A stretch of DNA of 38,045 bases from Fibrobacteria bacterium (GCA_017881725.1 JADGQO010000002.1:1-38045); one strand, 5' to 3'; shown: positions 25,267-33,657, counted from the stretch's first letter. Numbers and translations: made by a program. The notes: generated by a model from the letters alone, not told the origin.

Positions 25267-26729
25267 TGGCCAAGTCCCTCACCGGCCGCAGCGCGAAAAT
25301 CCTGGGACGCTTCCCGTCTTTCATGCGCATGGATCATCCGGGCAAAAACCTGGCTGAAGCCGCGCGTTCGCTGGGGGAGGATTTGGATGAGTCCGAGCGG
25401 CTGTTGCTGGGGGTGCAAAGCGCGCATCGGCTCACGGCGGCGGAAGAGGAACGCGACGTCTTGCGATTGGCGTCCTTATTGGGCTTGGAACCGGCGGACT
25501 TCGCCATCCTGCGCAAGCTGTACGACAAGGGAATCTACGATCCTGGACCGGGTGATTTGTCCTTGGAAGAAAGTCGCGATTTCCAATACTCCGACTACCT
25601 CGCGGAGTTGAAGGATTGGATCCAACGCATCGCGCGCATTTTGTTGGACGGTTGCGGCACGGTCGCGGCGCTATTGGAAGGCGCGGCCATATTGGTCGAC
25701 GCTGATCCCGACGGCGGACCGGATGGCGGCGCTCCCGTTCCGGCCAAGGCTACGGGCGTCGTGGCTTTGGAACATCCCGATGCGGGCTTGCCCTTCGGCG
25801 GTTTCATCCATCGCATGGCGGTGAAATACCGCATGAAGGTGGACGGGGCCTGGACCTTGCAAAGCGGATTCATCTACCTCGTTGAAAATCCGATTCTGGA
25901 AAAAACCACGGGCGATGTGGACCGAATCGAGGACGAATGGTTCAAGGTCAAGCGCGGCGGCTTCTATCACGGGCAGGTTACCATCCAGGTTACGGGTACC
26001 GGCGATAGGACGGTGCGGCCCATGGTCATCAACGAAAGTCTTCGCATGGGCGTGGGCTATCGCGATGCGCTGGCGGACGGCCAGGTATTGGTTTTCGCCC
26101 GGGACGGCAAGGTGTATTTGAACGGCGTGGACGCGACGGACAAAGCCTATGTTTTTTCCGGCGGCATGCTCGATACGCCTGACACCAAATTCTCCCCTGC
26201 CGACGGCGACCCTGACCCGGATCCGGGCGCGGTCACCGTGCAACCCGTCGGCGCCATGGATCGGAATTTCCCGCGGCCCATCGTCACCCCAACAGCCACG
26301 CTCCCTGTCACCAAAATGCATTTGGGCGAAAGCCAATTCCGTTTCTCGGTGGAAGAGGGCGCCTTCGACGCGTCGGAATTCGGCCAATGCGTATTCAGCT
26401 TCCCCATTCCCCTCGATTCCAAAATGATTCCGATCGATCCCCCGCCGTTTCCCGATCCTTCCGGCAAGGTCAACCTCACCTGGAACGAGCATGATCCGTT
26501 TTCCGTGCTTGTGCTGTTGCCCACGGAATTAAAAAGCCTGGAGACGGATTTACTTGACGGCCAAGACCTACGCAAGCTGGTGCGCGCGGGACTGGAGCGA
26601 TTCCGATCCGCAGGCGTCAAATTGGTCGTGGACTATTTCGAAGACAAATGGATCCTGGGCACGGGCGTGCTCGAGGACGCCGCCGATCCATCCGGGACCG
26701 GCGTGGATTTCGACCCGACGACTTTATGA
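25266..26729 (+). CDS. gpI-like tail/baseplate wedge protein
   Basis: 487 residues from ATG 25266, which shares its A with the gpJ stop (TAATG). The N-terminal ~130 residues are helical (LTGRSAKILGRFPSFMRM, EERDVLRLASLLGLEPADF, YLAELKDWIQRIARILLDG), as in phage tail protein I and wedge proteins that partner gpJ. The remaining ~350 residues are beta-rich and unrecognised, with a Gly/Asp loop and a C-terminal DLRKLVRAGLERFRSAGVKL helix. Position after gpJ supports the assignment. The C-terminal part is probably a platform for fibres. Confidence 0.65.
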   Translation: MAKSLTGRSAKILGRFPSFMRMDHPGKNLAEAARSLGEDLDESERLLLGVQSAHRLTAAEEERDVLRLASLLGLEPADFAILRKLYDKGIYDPGPGDLSLEESRDFQYSDYLAELKDWIQRIARILLDGCGTVAALLEGAAILVDADPDGGPDGGAPVPAKATGVVALEHPDAGLPFGGFIHRMAVKYRMKVDGAWTLQSGFIYLVENPILEKTTGDVDRIEDEWFKVKRGGFYHGQVTIQVTGTGDRTVRPMVINESLRMGVGYRDALADGQVLVFARDGKVYLNGVDATDKAYVFSGGMLDTPDTKFSPADGDPDPDPGAVTVQPVGAMDRNFPRPIVTPTATLPVTKMHLGESQFRFSVEEGAFDASEFGQCVFSFPIPLDSKMIPIDPPPFPDPSGKVNLTWNEHDPFSVLVLLPTELKSLETDLLDGQDLRKLVRAGLERFRSAGVKLVVDYFEDKWILGTGVLEDAADPSGTGVDFDPTTL

Positions 26730-26754
26730 ACCTACGATCAAGGAGATCCAAGCC

Positions 26755-27495
26755 ATGCTGACCCTTCCTCCTCTTCTGGATGCCAAGCCGGGAGATCCCA
26801 TCACCGCGGAAGGCTGGAACAACCTGGTGCTGGCCGTGCGCAACATTTTCGATACGCTGACCAAGGCGGCTGAACTTTCCGTGGCCGTGGTGGACAAATC
26901 CGACGGTTCCCTGCTGCAAGGCGCGGTCGTCACCGTGACGTCCACGGATGCCACGGCGGGTCCGCCGCGTGTGGGCACCTTCGCGGGCGCAGGCGTGAAC
27001 CAATACCTGGTGGACCGATTGCCCCCGGGTAACTACACGGTTACGGTGGAAGCCGACGGCTATTCGCCGGAGACGCGCGCCTTGACCATCGACAATTCCG
27101 GGACGGCGCAAACGATTTCCGTACTCATGACGGCCGTGGTCATCAAGGTCAGCATGCCGGCCCTGTTCGGCAAGGCCTTGAACGACGCCATCGCCACCGT
27201 GCTGGGCGCCCAATTGCAAGTGGGCCGCATCATCACCTCCCGTGGCGTGGATATCCCGCCCGCCGCCGTGCCTGCGGATGCCGCCCTTTCCATGGTGCTC
27301 AACCAATTCCCCGATCCGGATTTGCTGGTACCCGTCAATACTTCCATCCAATTGCAAGTTGCCGCCAAGGCGGAATTCCTGGCGCAAAAGAAAGTGCCCA
27401 ACCTTTCCGGTCTCACCTTGGAAGAAGCCAAGGTCGCATTGGAATCGGCGGGTCTTGTACTCGGCGAAACCAAGACGGCGGAGAGCTTCACCTAA
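26755..27495 (+). CDS. Fibre/adaptor protein with Ig-like and PASTA domains; last PASTA is only a half-domain
   Basis: 246 residues, AAGGAG nine bases before ATG 26755. After an N-terminal ITAEGWNNLVLAVRNIF helix, residues ~43-130 form a carboxypeptidase-regulatory/Ig-like domain (QGAVVTVTSTDA, LPPGNYTVTVEADGYSPET). Residues ~143-205 match a complete PASTA domain (PALFGKALNDAIATVL ending QFPDPDLLVPVNTSIQLQVA). Residues 214-243 begin a second PASTA (VPNLSGLTLEEAKVALESAG), but the gene stops after its first strand-helix-strand. The missing C-terminal half is found in the next gene. PASTA domains bind muropeptides in other proteins; in a tail this could mean wall binding or subunit linkage. Confidence 0.75.
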   Translation: MLTLPPLLDAKPGDPITAEGWNNLVLAVRNIFDTLTKAAELSVAVVDKSDGSLLQGAVVTVTSTDATAGPPRVGTFAGAGVNQYLVDRLPPGNYTVTVEADGYSPETRALTIDNSGTAQTISVLMTAVVIKVSMPALFGKALNDAIATVLGAQLQVGRIITSRGVDIPPAAVPADAALSMVLNQFPDPDLLVPVNTSIQLQVAAKAEFLAQKKVPNLSGLTLEEAKVALESAGLVLGETKTAESFT

Positions 27496-27543
27496 AACAT
27501 TCGCGCGGCCGCAAGGCCCGGAGAAATTCCAAGGAGTCCCATT

Positions 27544-28149
27544 ATGGCCACCAGAAAAGTCGTGAAACCAGCAACGCCGCAAAAGAAAGCCTTGACCGTG
27601 GGGTCGGCGTCGGCCGCGCAATCGGGCGGGCAAGTCGCCGCGCAGTCGGATTTCCAATTGGCTTCCCAATCGGAGTTCCAACTGGCTTCACAGAATATCT
27701 TCAAGTTCTCGGACTTTATCCTGGTAAAGGACAACACCGATTTCACCAGCCGCTTTCTGCCGCCGATTCCACCGAAGATCGTTTTCTCCAAGACGGTGGT
27801 GATCGGCCAGGATCCGCCGGCGGGCAATGTCGTACCCGCGGGCACGGCCATTTCCCTGACCTTGGCGCAAAAGCATATCATCCCCATTACCTCATTCAAC
27901 GTGAATCCGAAAATCCGCGATACCTACTCCAACAAGACCCTGGGCGATTTGCTGACCGATGTCTCATCCAACAGCACTGCGCAATTGATCCTGAACCAGA
28001 ACAAGCCTTATGACAACTTGAACCTCAATGAAACCGGGCCTATCAACGCGTTGATGGAAAGTAAATTCGGTTTGAGTCCGACGGATCCGAGTTTCTCCAC
28101 GCAGGCCAAATCCATCTACGGCGATTTACTGTTCCTGAATAACGCCTAA
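27544..28149 (+). CDS. Fibre/adaptor protein carrying the C-terminal half of a PASTA domain
   Basis: 201 residues, AAGGAG eight bases before the ATG. Residues 1-70 are low complexity with a short repeat (SDFQLASQSEFQLASQ). Residues ~78-110 read KIVFSKTVVIGQDPPAGNVV then PAGTAISLTLAQK, which is the second half of a PASTA domain without its first helix. The rest (~115-201) is unrecognised, with NPKIRDTYSNKTLGDLL and a helical C-terminus. It follows a gene that ends in the complementary first half. The two genes are in the same frame, separated by a TAA and 48 bases. Interaction between the halves is inference. Confidence 0.65.
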   Translation: MATRKVVKPATPQKKALTVGSASAAQSGGQVAAQSDFQLASQSEFQLASQNIFKFSDFILVKDNTDFTSRFLPPIPPKIVFSKTVVIGQDPPAGNVVPAGTAISLTLAQKHIIPITSFNVNPKIRDTYSNKTLGDLLTDVSSNSTAQLILNQNKPYDNLNLNETGPINALMESKFGLSPTDPSFSTQAKSIYGDLLFLNNA

Positions 28150-28160
28150 CCGGAATCATC

Positions 28161-29930
28161 ATGCCCCTTCCCGTCACCAAACATCCCGCCTCGGGCAAAT
28201 CCACTCCCATGGAAGCCACATCCGTGAAATCCAAAGGCGGCTTCGTTGATCGCCGTCCCCGGCCCAAATTGGAGGACGATCAAAGCGGAACCTTGTCTGT
28301 GCCGCTGGGCGCCTTCCCCGGCGGCAGCGCCTTCGGAGATTTGGTTTTCAATGTTTCGGGAAAATCCTTTTACGGGAGGCTCAAGAATTTTTCCGGCGTG
28401 GCTGTGACGGAAAGCCAAGTGACTTACGATTCCACCGGCGCGACTCGCGGGCCCGGATATGAAAGCCAACACGCCTTTATACTGGACTTCGGCGGGCTGC
28501 GCTCCTTGCTGCTCCTGTACATGGATGCATCGGTCGGAAAGGTCACCTTGGTATTGCCCTGGCTCGGTACCGGGTTCGCCGATAAATCGCTGTATCCTGC
28601 CCATAAAAGTGGTTCCGATTTCGTGCCCAGCCGCGACGACACGGGCGCGACGCAAGTCCCCTTTCCCAGCTCGGACACCCAGAAATTATTGGTGCAGGTA
28701 CAAGCGGTTTCCGGCAGCGCATTTACCGCGGTGCAATTGCAGGAGTCCTTGGGTCTCAGCACGGCGACTTTCCCGTCCAATGTGAAAGCCTCGCTGGAGG
28801 GGCGGCTGCCGTTCTGGACCCATCCCGGGTCGCTCAACGGTACCGTGCAAGTTACCGGGATTGGCGCCGATCTGAACGCCTTGCTGGCCGGCCAATCGGG
28901 AAACGTGCAGCCCAAATTGGTTTTGTCTACGGATTCGCCCGGCGTGCTCTCCGCGGATTTGAACGTCTCCGGCTTGCGGCCGGATTTGCAAGCCTCGGGA
29001 CAATGGGGCGGCCAAGCCAGCGTGGAGGTATCCTTACAAGGTTTGCAATCAACCTCCCTGGATTTACTGTTCCCGGCGCCAAGTTCGGCAGCTTGGCGCG
29101 TCGACTCCTTGGCCATGACGGTCAAAGGGAAGTTTCCCGTCTGGCGCTCCTTCCCGGCGCAAACCACTGCGGATCCCGGCTTGCTGGGCTTTGCCGTCAG
29201 CGCCCGCTTCAGCGTAGCGCGCACCTTGGCCTTCAACGAGGCCGTCGAAGTATACGGCTTTTCCCTGCCCACGCCCGCGGCCACAGCGACCTTGATCGTG
29301 GAAGTTTATCCGGACGCGCATGGCCAACCGACGACTGGAATGCCCTTGGCCTCCGTGCCCATAAATTTGATCGCGCCCGCTCCCGATCAGGCCGCCGGCG
29401 CCGTGTCATCATCCGCATCCTCACCATTGAATGCCGGCCCTGCGGCCTGGACGGATGTCCTTTTGCCCTCGGTCCTCAACCTGAAGGCCGGCCAATATTG
29501 GCTGACGGCCAAAGCCAAAACCGGCGCATGCGAATGGCGCGGGGTACCGGCTGCGGAGAATGACGGCCGTACGCTCGTGAGCCAGGAAGGCGGTCCCTGG
29601 CGTGCCGTGCCCAGGTTGAATCCGCATGCCTCGGGCGAATCCTTCACGCCGCTGTATCCCGGAGCGCAAGCTTTGATCCTGCGCAAGCCCTTGCCCAAGG
29701 AAAACCAACCCTTGTTGGACATCGTCTGGCCCGCAGGTGCGGCGCAACCCGCCGCATCCACCGGTGTGGGCCCGGACGCGGTTCCGGTGGCATTGCAACT
29801 TCCAGGCGGGGTAACTCAGGAGTTAACACCCGTAACCCAATCCGTGGCCATCCCCATCCGGCTGACCGTCCGCGCTTCGGGAACACTTACCTTGACCGCC
29901 ACCGCAGCCTACAAGGAGAAAACCGCTTAA
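28161..29930 (+). CDS. Large beta-rich tail/fibre structural protein, unrecognised
   Basis: 589 residues with a weak ribosome site and a TAATG overlap into the next gene. The protein has no signal peptide or membrane helix and is dominated by alternating strands rich in Ser/Thr/Val/Gly (LVFNVSGKSFYGRLKNFSGV, VEVSLQGLQSTSLDLLFPAP, AVEVYGFSLPTPAATATLIV). This predicts several stacked beta-sandwich domains, roughly 35-160, 160-310, 325-480 and 500-589. I recognise no family. Its place between adaptor and fibre genes suggests a baseplate-distal or fibre subunit. Confidence 0.7.
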   Translation: MPLPVTKHPASGKSTPMEATSVKSKGGFVDRRPRPKLEDDQSGTLSVPLGAFPGGSAFGDLVFNVSGKSFYGRLKNFSGVAVTESQVTYDSTGATRGPGYESQHAFILDFGGLRSLLLLYMDASVGKVTLVLPWLGTGFADKSLYPAHKSGSDFVPSRDDTGATQVPFPSSDTQKLLVQVQAVSGSAFTAVQLQESLGLSTATFPSNVKASLEGRLPFWTHPGSLNGTVQVTGIGADLNALLAGQSGNVQPKLVLSTDSPGVLSADLNVSGLRPDLQASGQWGGQASVEVSLQGLQSTSLDLLFPAPSSAAWRVDSLAMTVKGKFPVWRSFPAQTTADPGLLGFAVSARFSVARTLAFNEAVEVYGFSLPTPAATATLIVEVYPDAHGQPTTGMPLASVPINLIAPAPDQAAGAVSSSASSPLNAGPAAWTDVLLPSVLNLKAGQYWLTAKAKTGACEWRGVPAAENDGRTLVSQEGGPWRAVPRLNPHASGESFTPLYPGAQALILRKPLPKENQPLLDIVWPAGAAQPAASTGVGPDAVPVALQLPGGVTQELTPVTQSVAIPIRLTVRASGTLTLTATAAYKEKTA

Positions 29931-31030
29931 TGGACGCGCCGCACGGACAAACCGTATTCCAGGAAGGGATGCGGGTCACCAAGGAGCATCTCGACAATTT
30001 GCAGGACATCCTGCAGGCTGGCATTCTCCAAATGCGCCAGGCCGCTGGATTCGGAAAAGTCGTATACGGACTAAAGGTTGACGCAGGGGAAGCCGGATCG
30101 ATTCGCATCGCGCCGGGATTGGCTTTGGACGATTTCGGCCGTTCCGTGATCGTGCCCGCTGCGCAATCCTTGACACCGGCCTTCCCAATCAGCGGATCAG
30201 GCGCTGCCGGAACCGCTCCCGTTCTTTATTTGGTCGCGACCCACAATTTGGTTTCCGGCCTGTTAGTGAAAGGCATTCCCACCCTGTTGACCGACGGGTT
30301 CAAAATCGAAGCCCGCACCGCTCCACCGCCCTATGCCGACGGCGGCGTGCGTTTCGCGGAATTGCATCCCCCCTTGAGCCTGACCCCGGTTCCCGGTCCG
30401 GCACCCCTGCCGCCCACGCCACCCGGGCTCGACACGCCCAGTAACCTGTCCGTTACGTCGGTCGCGTCGGTCGCGCCGGCCGCGCCGGCCGTAGCAGCCT
30501 CGGCCGCACTATCCATCGTTCAGAAAGGCGATTGGTATTCGCCGCCCTTGGCACATGGCCATAGCGGGAAGTTCTTCACCGATGCACAGTCCAATCTCCG
30601 CTTCGATGGGCAACCATTGGGCTTTTCCGGGCCTTTGTACGATTCCAGTTTCATCACCTTGAGCCTCGGAGGGACCGTGACCTTGAAGCATGGCCTTCCC
30701 GGTCGCGACTTCCTGGCGCAATTAGAAGCGCGCCGCCACGACGGAGCCATCACCAATCATGGCACGGGCCGGGAATACTGGTACGATTTGCCTGCGGACG
30801 GCATCGCGGTCATTTCCCGGACCAAGCACAAGGAATATACCGAGTTCAGGTTACGGCTGTGGCCATTCGGCTCACCGGGAACGGCGCCGCAAGGACCCGT
30901 GCTGCCCGTCGCCGATGCAGGCCCGGACGCGCAGGAGGAACTTGGGCATTCTTTCGATCTCGACGGCAGCGGGTCCCGATCGCCAATCGGCGCGGCGCTG
31001 ACCAAATTCAAATGGATTCAACTTTCCTGA
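29930..31030 (+). CDS. Tail-fibre-like protein ending in the first half of a PKD-like domain
   Basis: 366 residues starting inside the previous stop (TAATG). N-terminal FQEGMRVTKEHLDNLQDILQ and IRIAPGLALDDFGRSVIVPA resemble baseplate-attachment regions of phage fibre-type proteins. A Pro/Val/Ala linker (~160-190, with SVASVAPAAPAVAASAA) is followed by a beta-rich middle. The last ~45 residues, ADAGPDAQEELGHSFDLDGS to the end KFKWIQLS, are strands A-C of a PKD/Ig-like domain and then stop. The rest of such a domain opens the next gene. Confidence 0.7.
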   Translation: MDAPHGQTVFQEGMRVTKEHLDNLQDILQAGILQMRQAAGFGKVVYGLKVDAGEAGSIRIAPGLALDDFGRSVIVPAAQSLTPAFPISGSGAAGTAPVLYLVATHNLVSGLLVKGIPTLLTDGFKIEARTAPPPYADGGVRFAELHPPLSLTPVPGPAPLPPTPPGLDTPSNLSVTSVASVAPAAPAVAASAALSIVQKGDWYSPPLAHGHSGKFFTDAQSNLRFDGQPLGFSGPLYDSSFITLSLGGTVTLKHGLPGRDFLAQLEARRHDGAITNHGTGREYWYDLPADGIAVISRTKHKEYTEFRLRLWPFGSPGTAPQGPVLPVADAGPDAQEELGHSFDLDGSGSRSPIGAALTKFKWIQLS

Positions 31031-31043
31031 AAGGAGCTTTATC

Positions 31044-31349
31044 ATGGCCATCTTCAACATCGGCGCATCCGTGGAAACGACCACACCAACCATCGAGGTA
31101 ACCGTTAATTCGGATTCGCCCTTGCCCATCGGTCGGCATAAATTCCAATTGGTCGTGGTGGATGATTCCGGCAATTCCAGCTTGCCCGACTCGGTGGACA
31201 TCATTGTGCGCGACACCATCAATCCTACCGCCATTCTGATCGCGCCCACGCAGGTGGAAGCGGGCCAGAGCTTCACGTTGGACGGAAACAAGTCGAGCGA
31301 CGTCGCCCCGGGCAAGGTCGTTAAATATATCTGGACACAAATCGACTGA
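31044..31349 (+). CDS. 101-aa linker protein made of two complementary PKD half-domains
   Basis: AAGGAG seven bases before the ATG. Residues ~9-56 (VETTTPTIEVTVNSD, RHKFQLVVVDDSGNSSLPDS, IIVRD) are the C-terminal half of a PKD-like domain. Residues ~60-101 (PTAILIAPTQVEAGQSFTLD, then KYIWTQID) are the N-terminal half of another. The order is therefore reversed relative to a normal domain, so this protein could complete the domain started by the gene before it and start one finished by the gene after it. It is not a truncated relic: both halves are intact and the ribosome site is strong. No signal peptide. Confidence 0.75.
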   Translation: MAIFNIGASVETTTPTIEVTVNSDSPLPIGRHKFQLVVVDDSGNSSLPDSVDIIVRDTINPTAILIAPTQVEAGQSFTLDGNKSSDVAPGKVVKYIWTQID

Positions 31350-31361
31350 AAGACGGAACTC

Positions 31362-32807
31362 ATGGCCGCGTTTACTCCAGGTACATCGATTGAAACCGAT
31401 ACGCCCGCCATCGTCGTCGATGGCTTGGCGCCGGGCATCCATTCTTTCCAACTGGTCGTGGTCGACGAGGCGGGAAATGCGTCCCTGCCCAATCTGGCCA
31501 AGGTGGAAGTCACGGATCCCTCGCCGCGATTGACCGGTTTCGCGCCGGCCTTCGGCCAGCCGGGAGACGCCGTGGCATTGTTCGGGACGAATTTGGAAAA
31601 TTCGGCCGACAAGGTGATTTTCGGAAACGTGGCGGCGCCCATTTCGTCCGTATCGCCAACACGCATCGACACAACGGTGCCTGCAGGGGCAGTAACCTCC
31701 CCGATACGGGTGGATAGCCCCAAGGGATCGGCCGTCACAGCCAAACCTTTCGTGGTCCCTCGGTTTACCGTGACGCGCAAGTTACCTACCCCCGTGGATG
31801 CGGATCACGATTCGGTGGGAAAAGCCCTCTGGGTATCCGGTCCCGCGCCGGTAGGGGCCGATCTCTCGTCTTCGGTCTATTCCCTCTCCCTTCCCGACGG
31901 AGTTCTGCAGGCGAAAATATCCGTCGGATCCACGACGGGAGACCTCGCCGTTTCCCGCTCCGTGGAACTGCGCGTCGGCATGGTGGCCCACCCGTCCAAT
32001 GCGACCGTGACGATATTTTCCTTGTCGCCGCCCAAATTACTGGCGAGCATTTCCCTGAAGTCCAATCCGGATGGCGTGGCCGTTTCGCAAGACGGCACTC
32101 GCGGCCTCGTCGCCATGCCGGCCACGGGTCAAGTCGCCGTCATCGACATGCAAGCCATGAAGATTTTAGCCTCCATTAACGTGGGGCGATTGCCTTCCAA
32201 AGTCGAGTTCGCGCAAAACGGCCGACTGGCATTCGTGAATTGCGCCGGGGAAGGAGCCATGGTCGGCATCGATGTGCGCAATCTGAAAACCACGGGCCGA
32301 TTCCAGGTCGGCGGCGCAACGACTTCGAATCCAGTCCAATTCTCGGTGACGCCTACGGGATTTCCCGTTTGGTCGGCCAATGCCGGAAATGGGACGGTTT
32401 CCTTGGCGACTTCCGCCACCAAGGTCGGTACCGTGGATATCGGCTTAAAGGCTGCTTGTCTCGCGTCGGACGAGGCCGCCAAGTCGGCGTTTGCGGCCGG
32501 ACCATCCGATATCGTACTGGTTCGGATTTCCGGTTCGGGGTTGAAAATCAATTCCGTACCCATGCCCGCGCCTGGGGGTGGATTCCATAGCCTTGCGGTT
32601 ACCAAGGATGGCTCTCGCGTCGCCGCAGCGCATCCCAAGACAGGCACAGTTTCGTTTTATGACGGCTCCCGCATGGAGATGCTCGCGATGATCGGCAGGC
32701 TCTCCACTCCCTCGCGCATCATCGCCACCGACGACGATTCGCAATTTTGCATTCTCGATCCGCAGGGCGCGGCCGTCACCTTCCTCGATATCACCAGTCT
32801 CGGATAA
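31362..32807 (+). CDS. PKD half-domain, IPT and YVTN beta-propeller protein
   Basis: 481 residues. The first ~50 (FTPGTSIETDTPAIVVDG, IHSFQLVVVDEAGNASLPNL) are the C-terminal half of a PKD-like domain, homologous to the start of the 31044 product. Residues ~52-130 form an IPT/TIG-type Ig domain (RLTGFAPAFGQPGDAVALFG). From ~145 about six repeats of a YVTN/lactonase-type propeller follow (KSNPDGVAVSQDGTRGLVAM, SLAVTKDGSRVAAAHPKTGT, PSRIIATDDDSQFCILDPQG). The downstream location in the operon and propeller fold suggest a distal binding or receptor-recognition protein (inference). Its ribosome site is weak, so it is probably coupled to the upstream gene. Confidence 0.72.
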   Translation: MAAFTPGTSIETDTPAIVVDGLAPGIHSFQLVVVDEAGNASLPNLAKVEVTDPSPRLTGFAPAFGQPGDAVALFGTNLENSADKVIFGNVAAPISSVSPTRIDTTVPAGAVTSPIRVDSPKGSAVTAKPFVVPRFTVTRKLPTPVDADHDSVGKALWVSGPAPVGADLSSSVYSLSLPDGVLQAKISVGSTTGDLAVSRSVELRVGMVAHPSNATVTIFSLSPPKLLASISLKSNPDGVAVSQDGTRGLVAMPATGQVAVIDMQAMKILASINVGRLPSKVEFAQNGRLAFVNCAGEGAMVGIDVRNLKTTGRFQVGGATTSNPVQFSVTPTGFPVWSANAGNGTVSLATSATKVGTVDIGLKAACLASDEAAKSAFAAGPSDIVLVRISGSGLKINSVPMPAPGGGFHSLAVTKDGSRVAAAHPKTGTVSFYDGSRMEMLAMIGRLSTPSRIIATDDDSQFCILDPQGAAVTFLDITSLG

Positions 32808-32823
32808 TTCACAAGGAGTAACC

Positions 32824-33597
32824 ATGGCCTCAGGCATTCATTCCCATCCCATCTTCAAACTCGGCAAAGGAGATGCGAAGCGCGACGAACGTAATTTGAT
32901 GTTCGCCACGCTGCTCAAGGTCCCGGCCAAGCTTCCCGATGAATATGATTTTGACCTGACCCATCCGGGCATTCCCACTCCCATGTTCGCGAACGACACC
33001 CTCGGATGCTGCGTCATCGCGGGCCGCGCGCATCAAACCCTGCGATTTGAATTGTTGGAACAAAAATCCAAGCTCACCGTCACCGACAAGGACGTGACCA
33101 AGGAGTATTTCAAGGAAAGCGGCGGTAAGGATTCAGGGCTGGTGGTATTGGACTCGCTCAAGGCTTGGCGCACCGTCGGCTGGACGGCTGCCAAGCAAAA
33201 ATATTTCATCCATGCCTTCTCCGAAGTGAGTCCCAAGGACCACAATGCCGTGAAGCAAGCCGTCTTCCTGGACGTGGGGGTCGGATTGGGCTTGAGCTTA
33301 CCTCTCTCCGCGCAGGCGCAGGTCCAAGCCGGAAAGCCCTGGGACGTCGTAACCGGAAAAGGCACAGTGCCGGGTTCCTGGGGCGGCCATTACGTTTATG
33401 TCTGCGGATATACCAAGGTGGGTCCCGTATGCGTGACGTGGGGATCGAAACAACAAATCACTTGGAAATTCATGGATAAGTATTGCGACGAATCCTATGC
33501 CATCATCGACGGCCTGGATACGCCCAAGAAGAAAAAGGCGCTGGACTCGGCCGCCCTGGAGGCATTCTTGAAAACCGCCAAACCGGTCCGCAAGTAA
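32824..33597 (+). CDS. Papain-like cysteine peptidase-fold protein at the operon end
   Basis: 257 residues, AAGGAG five bases before the ATG. The pattern NDTLGCCVIAGRAHQTLRFE (Cys on a helix after a ND loop), GSWGGHYVYVCGYTKVGPVC (His on a strand) and TWGSKQQITWKFMDKYCDES matches a papain/C39-like fold with Cys-His and a likely Asn/Asp or Trp-Gly turn. Family members usually have GDC before the Cys; here it is GCC. The substrate is unknown. Being last in the operon, soluble and unlike a structural protein, it may be a cargo effector or a maturation protease. A strong terminator follows. Confidence 0.6.
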   Translation: MASGIHSHPIFKLGKGDAKRDERNLMFATLLKVPAKLPDEYDFDLTHPGIPTPMFANDTLGCCVIAGRAHQTLRFELLEQKSKLTVTDKDVTKEYFKESGGKDSGLVVLDSLKAWRTVGWTAAKQKYFIHAFSEVSPKDHNAVKQAVFLDVGVGLGLSLPLSAQAQVQAGKPWDVVTGKGTVPGSWGGHYVYVCGYTKVGPVCVTWGSKQQITWKFMDKYCDESYAIIDGLDTPKKKKALDSAALEAFLKTAKPVRK

Positions 33598-33617
33598 GCC
33601 CTGCCACCGGAATTCTG

Positions 33618-33651
33618 AAAAGACCCGTTCGGCTTACGGGATGGGTCTTTT
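33618..33651 (+). terminator. Rho-independent terminator ending the tail operon
   Basis: AAAAGACCC (33618-33626) pairs with GGGTCTTTT (33643-33651); an alternative inner stem is CCCGT/ACGGG. The 3' arm runs into TCTTTTTTATT. It lies 21 bp after the last operon gene and overlaps the approach to the convergent thioesterase gene, for which it may also work. Confidence 0.88.
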
Positions 33652-33657
33652 TTATTC

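Noticed and set aside
26617..27681. 354-codon minus-strand frame
   Set aside because: Runs antisense across two genes with recognisable Ig-like and PASTA motifs; composition (His/Arg/Gly-rich) is typical of shadows.
29860..31515. Fibre genes 29930, 31044 and 31362 being one gene broken by sequencing errors
   Set aside because: The first junction needs both stop loss and a frame change, the second has an in-frame stop at the homologous place, and the new starts have their own ATG, one with perfect AAGGAG.
9350..33651. Complete prophage
   Set aside because: No capsid, portal, terminase, integrase, replication or lysis genes were seen in the region or its flanks.
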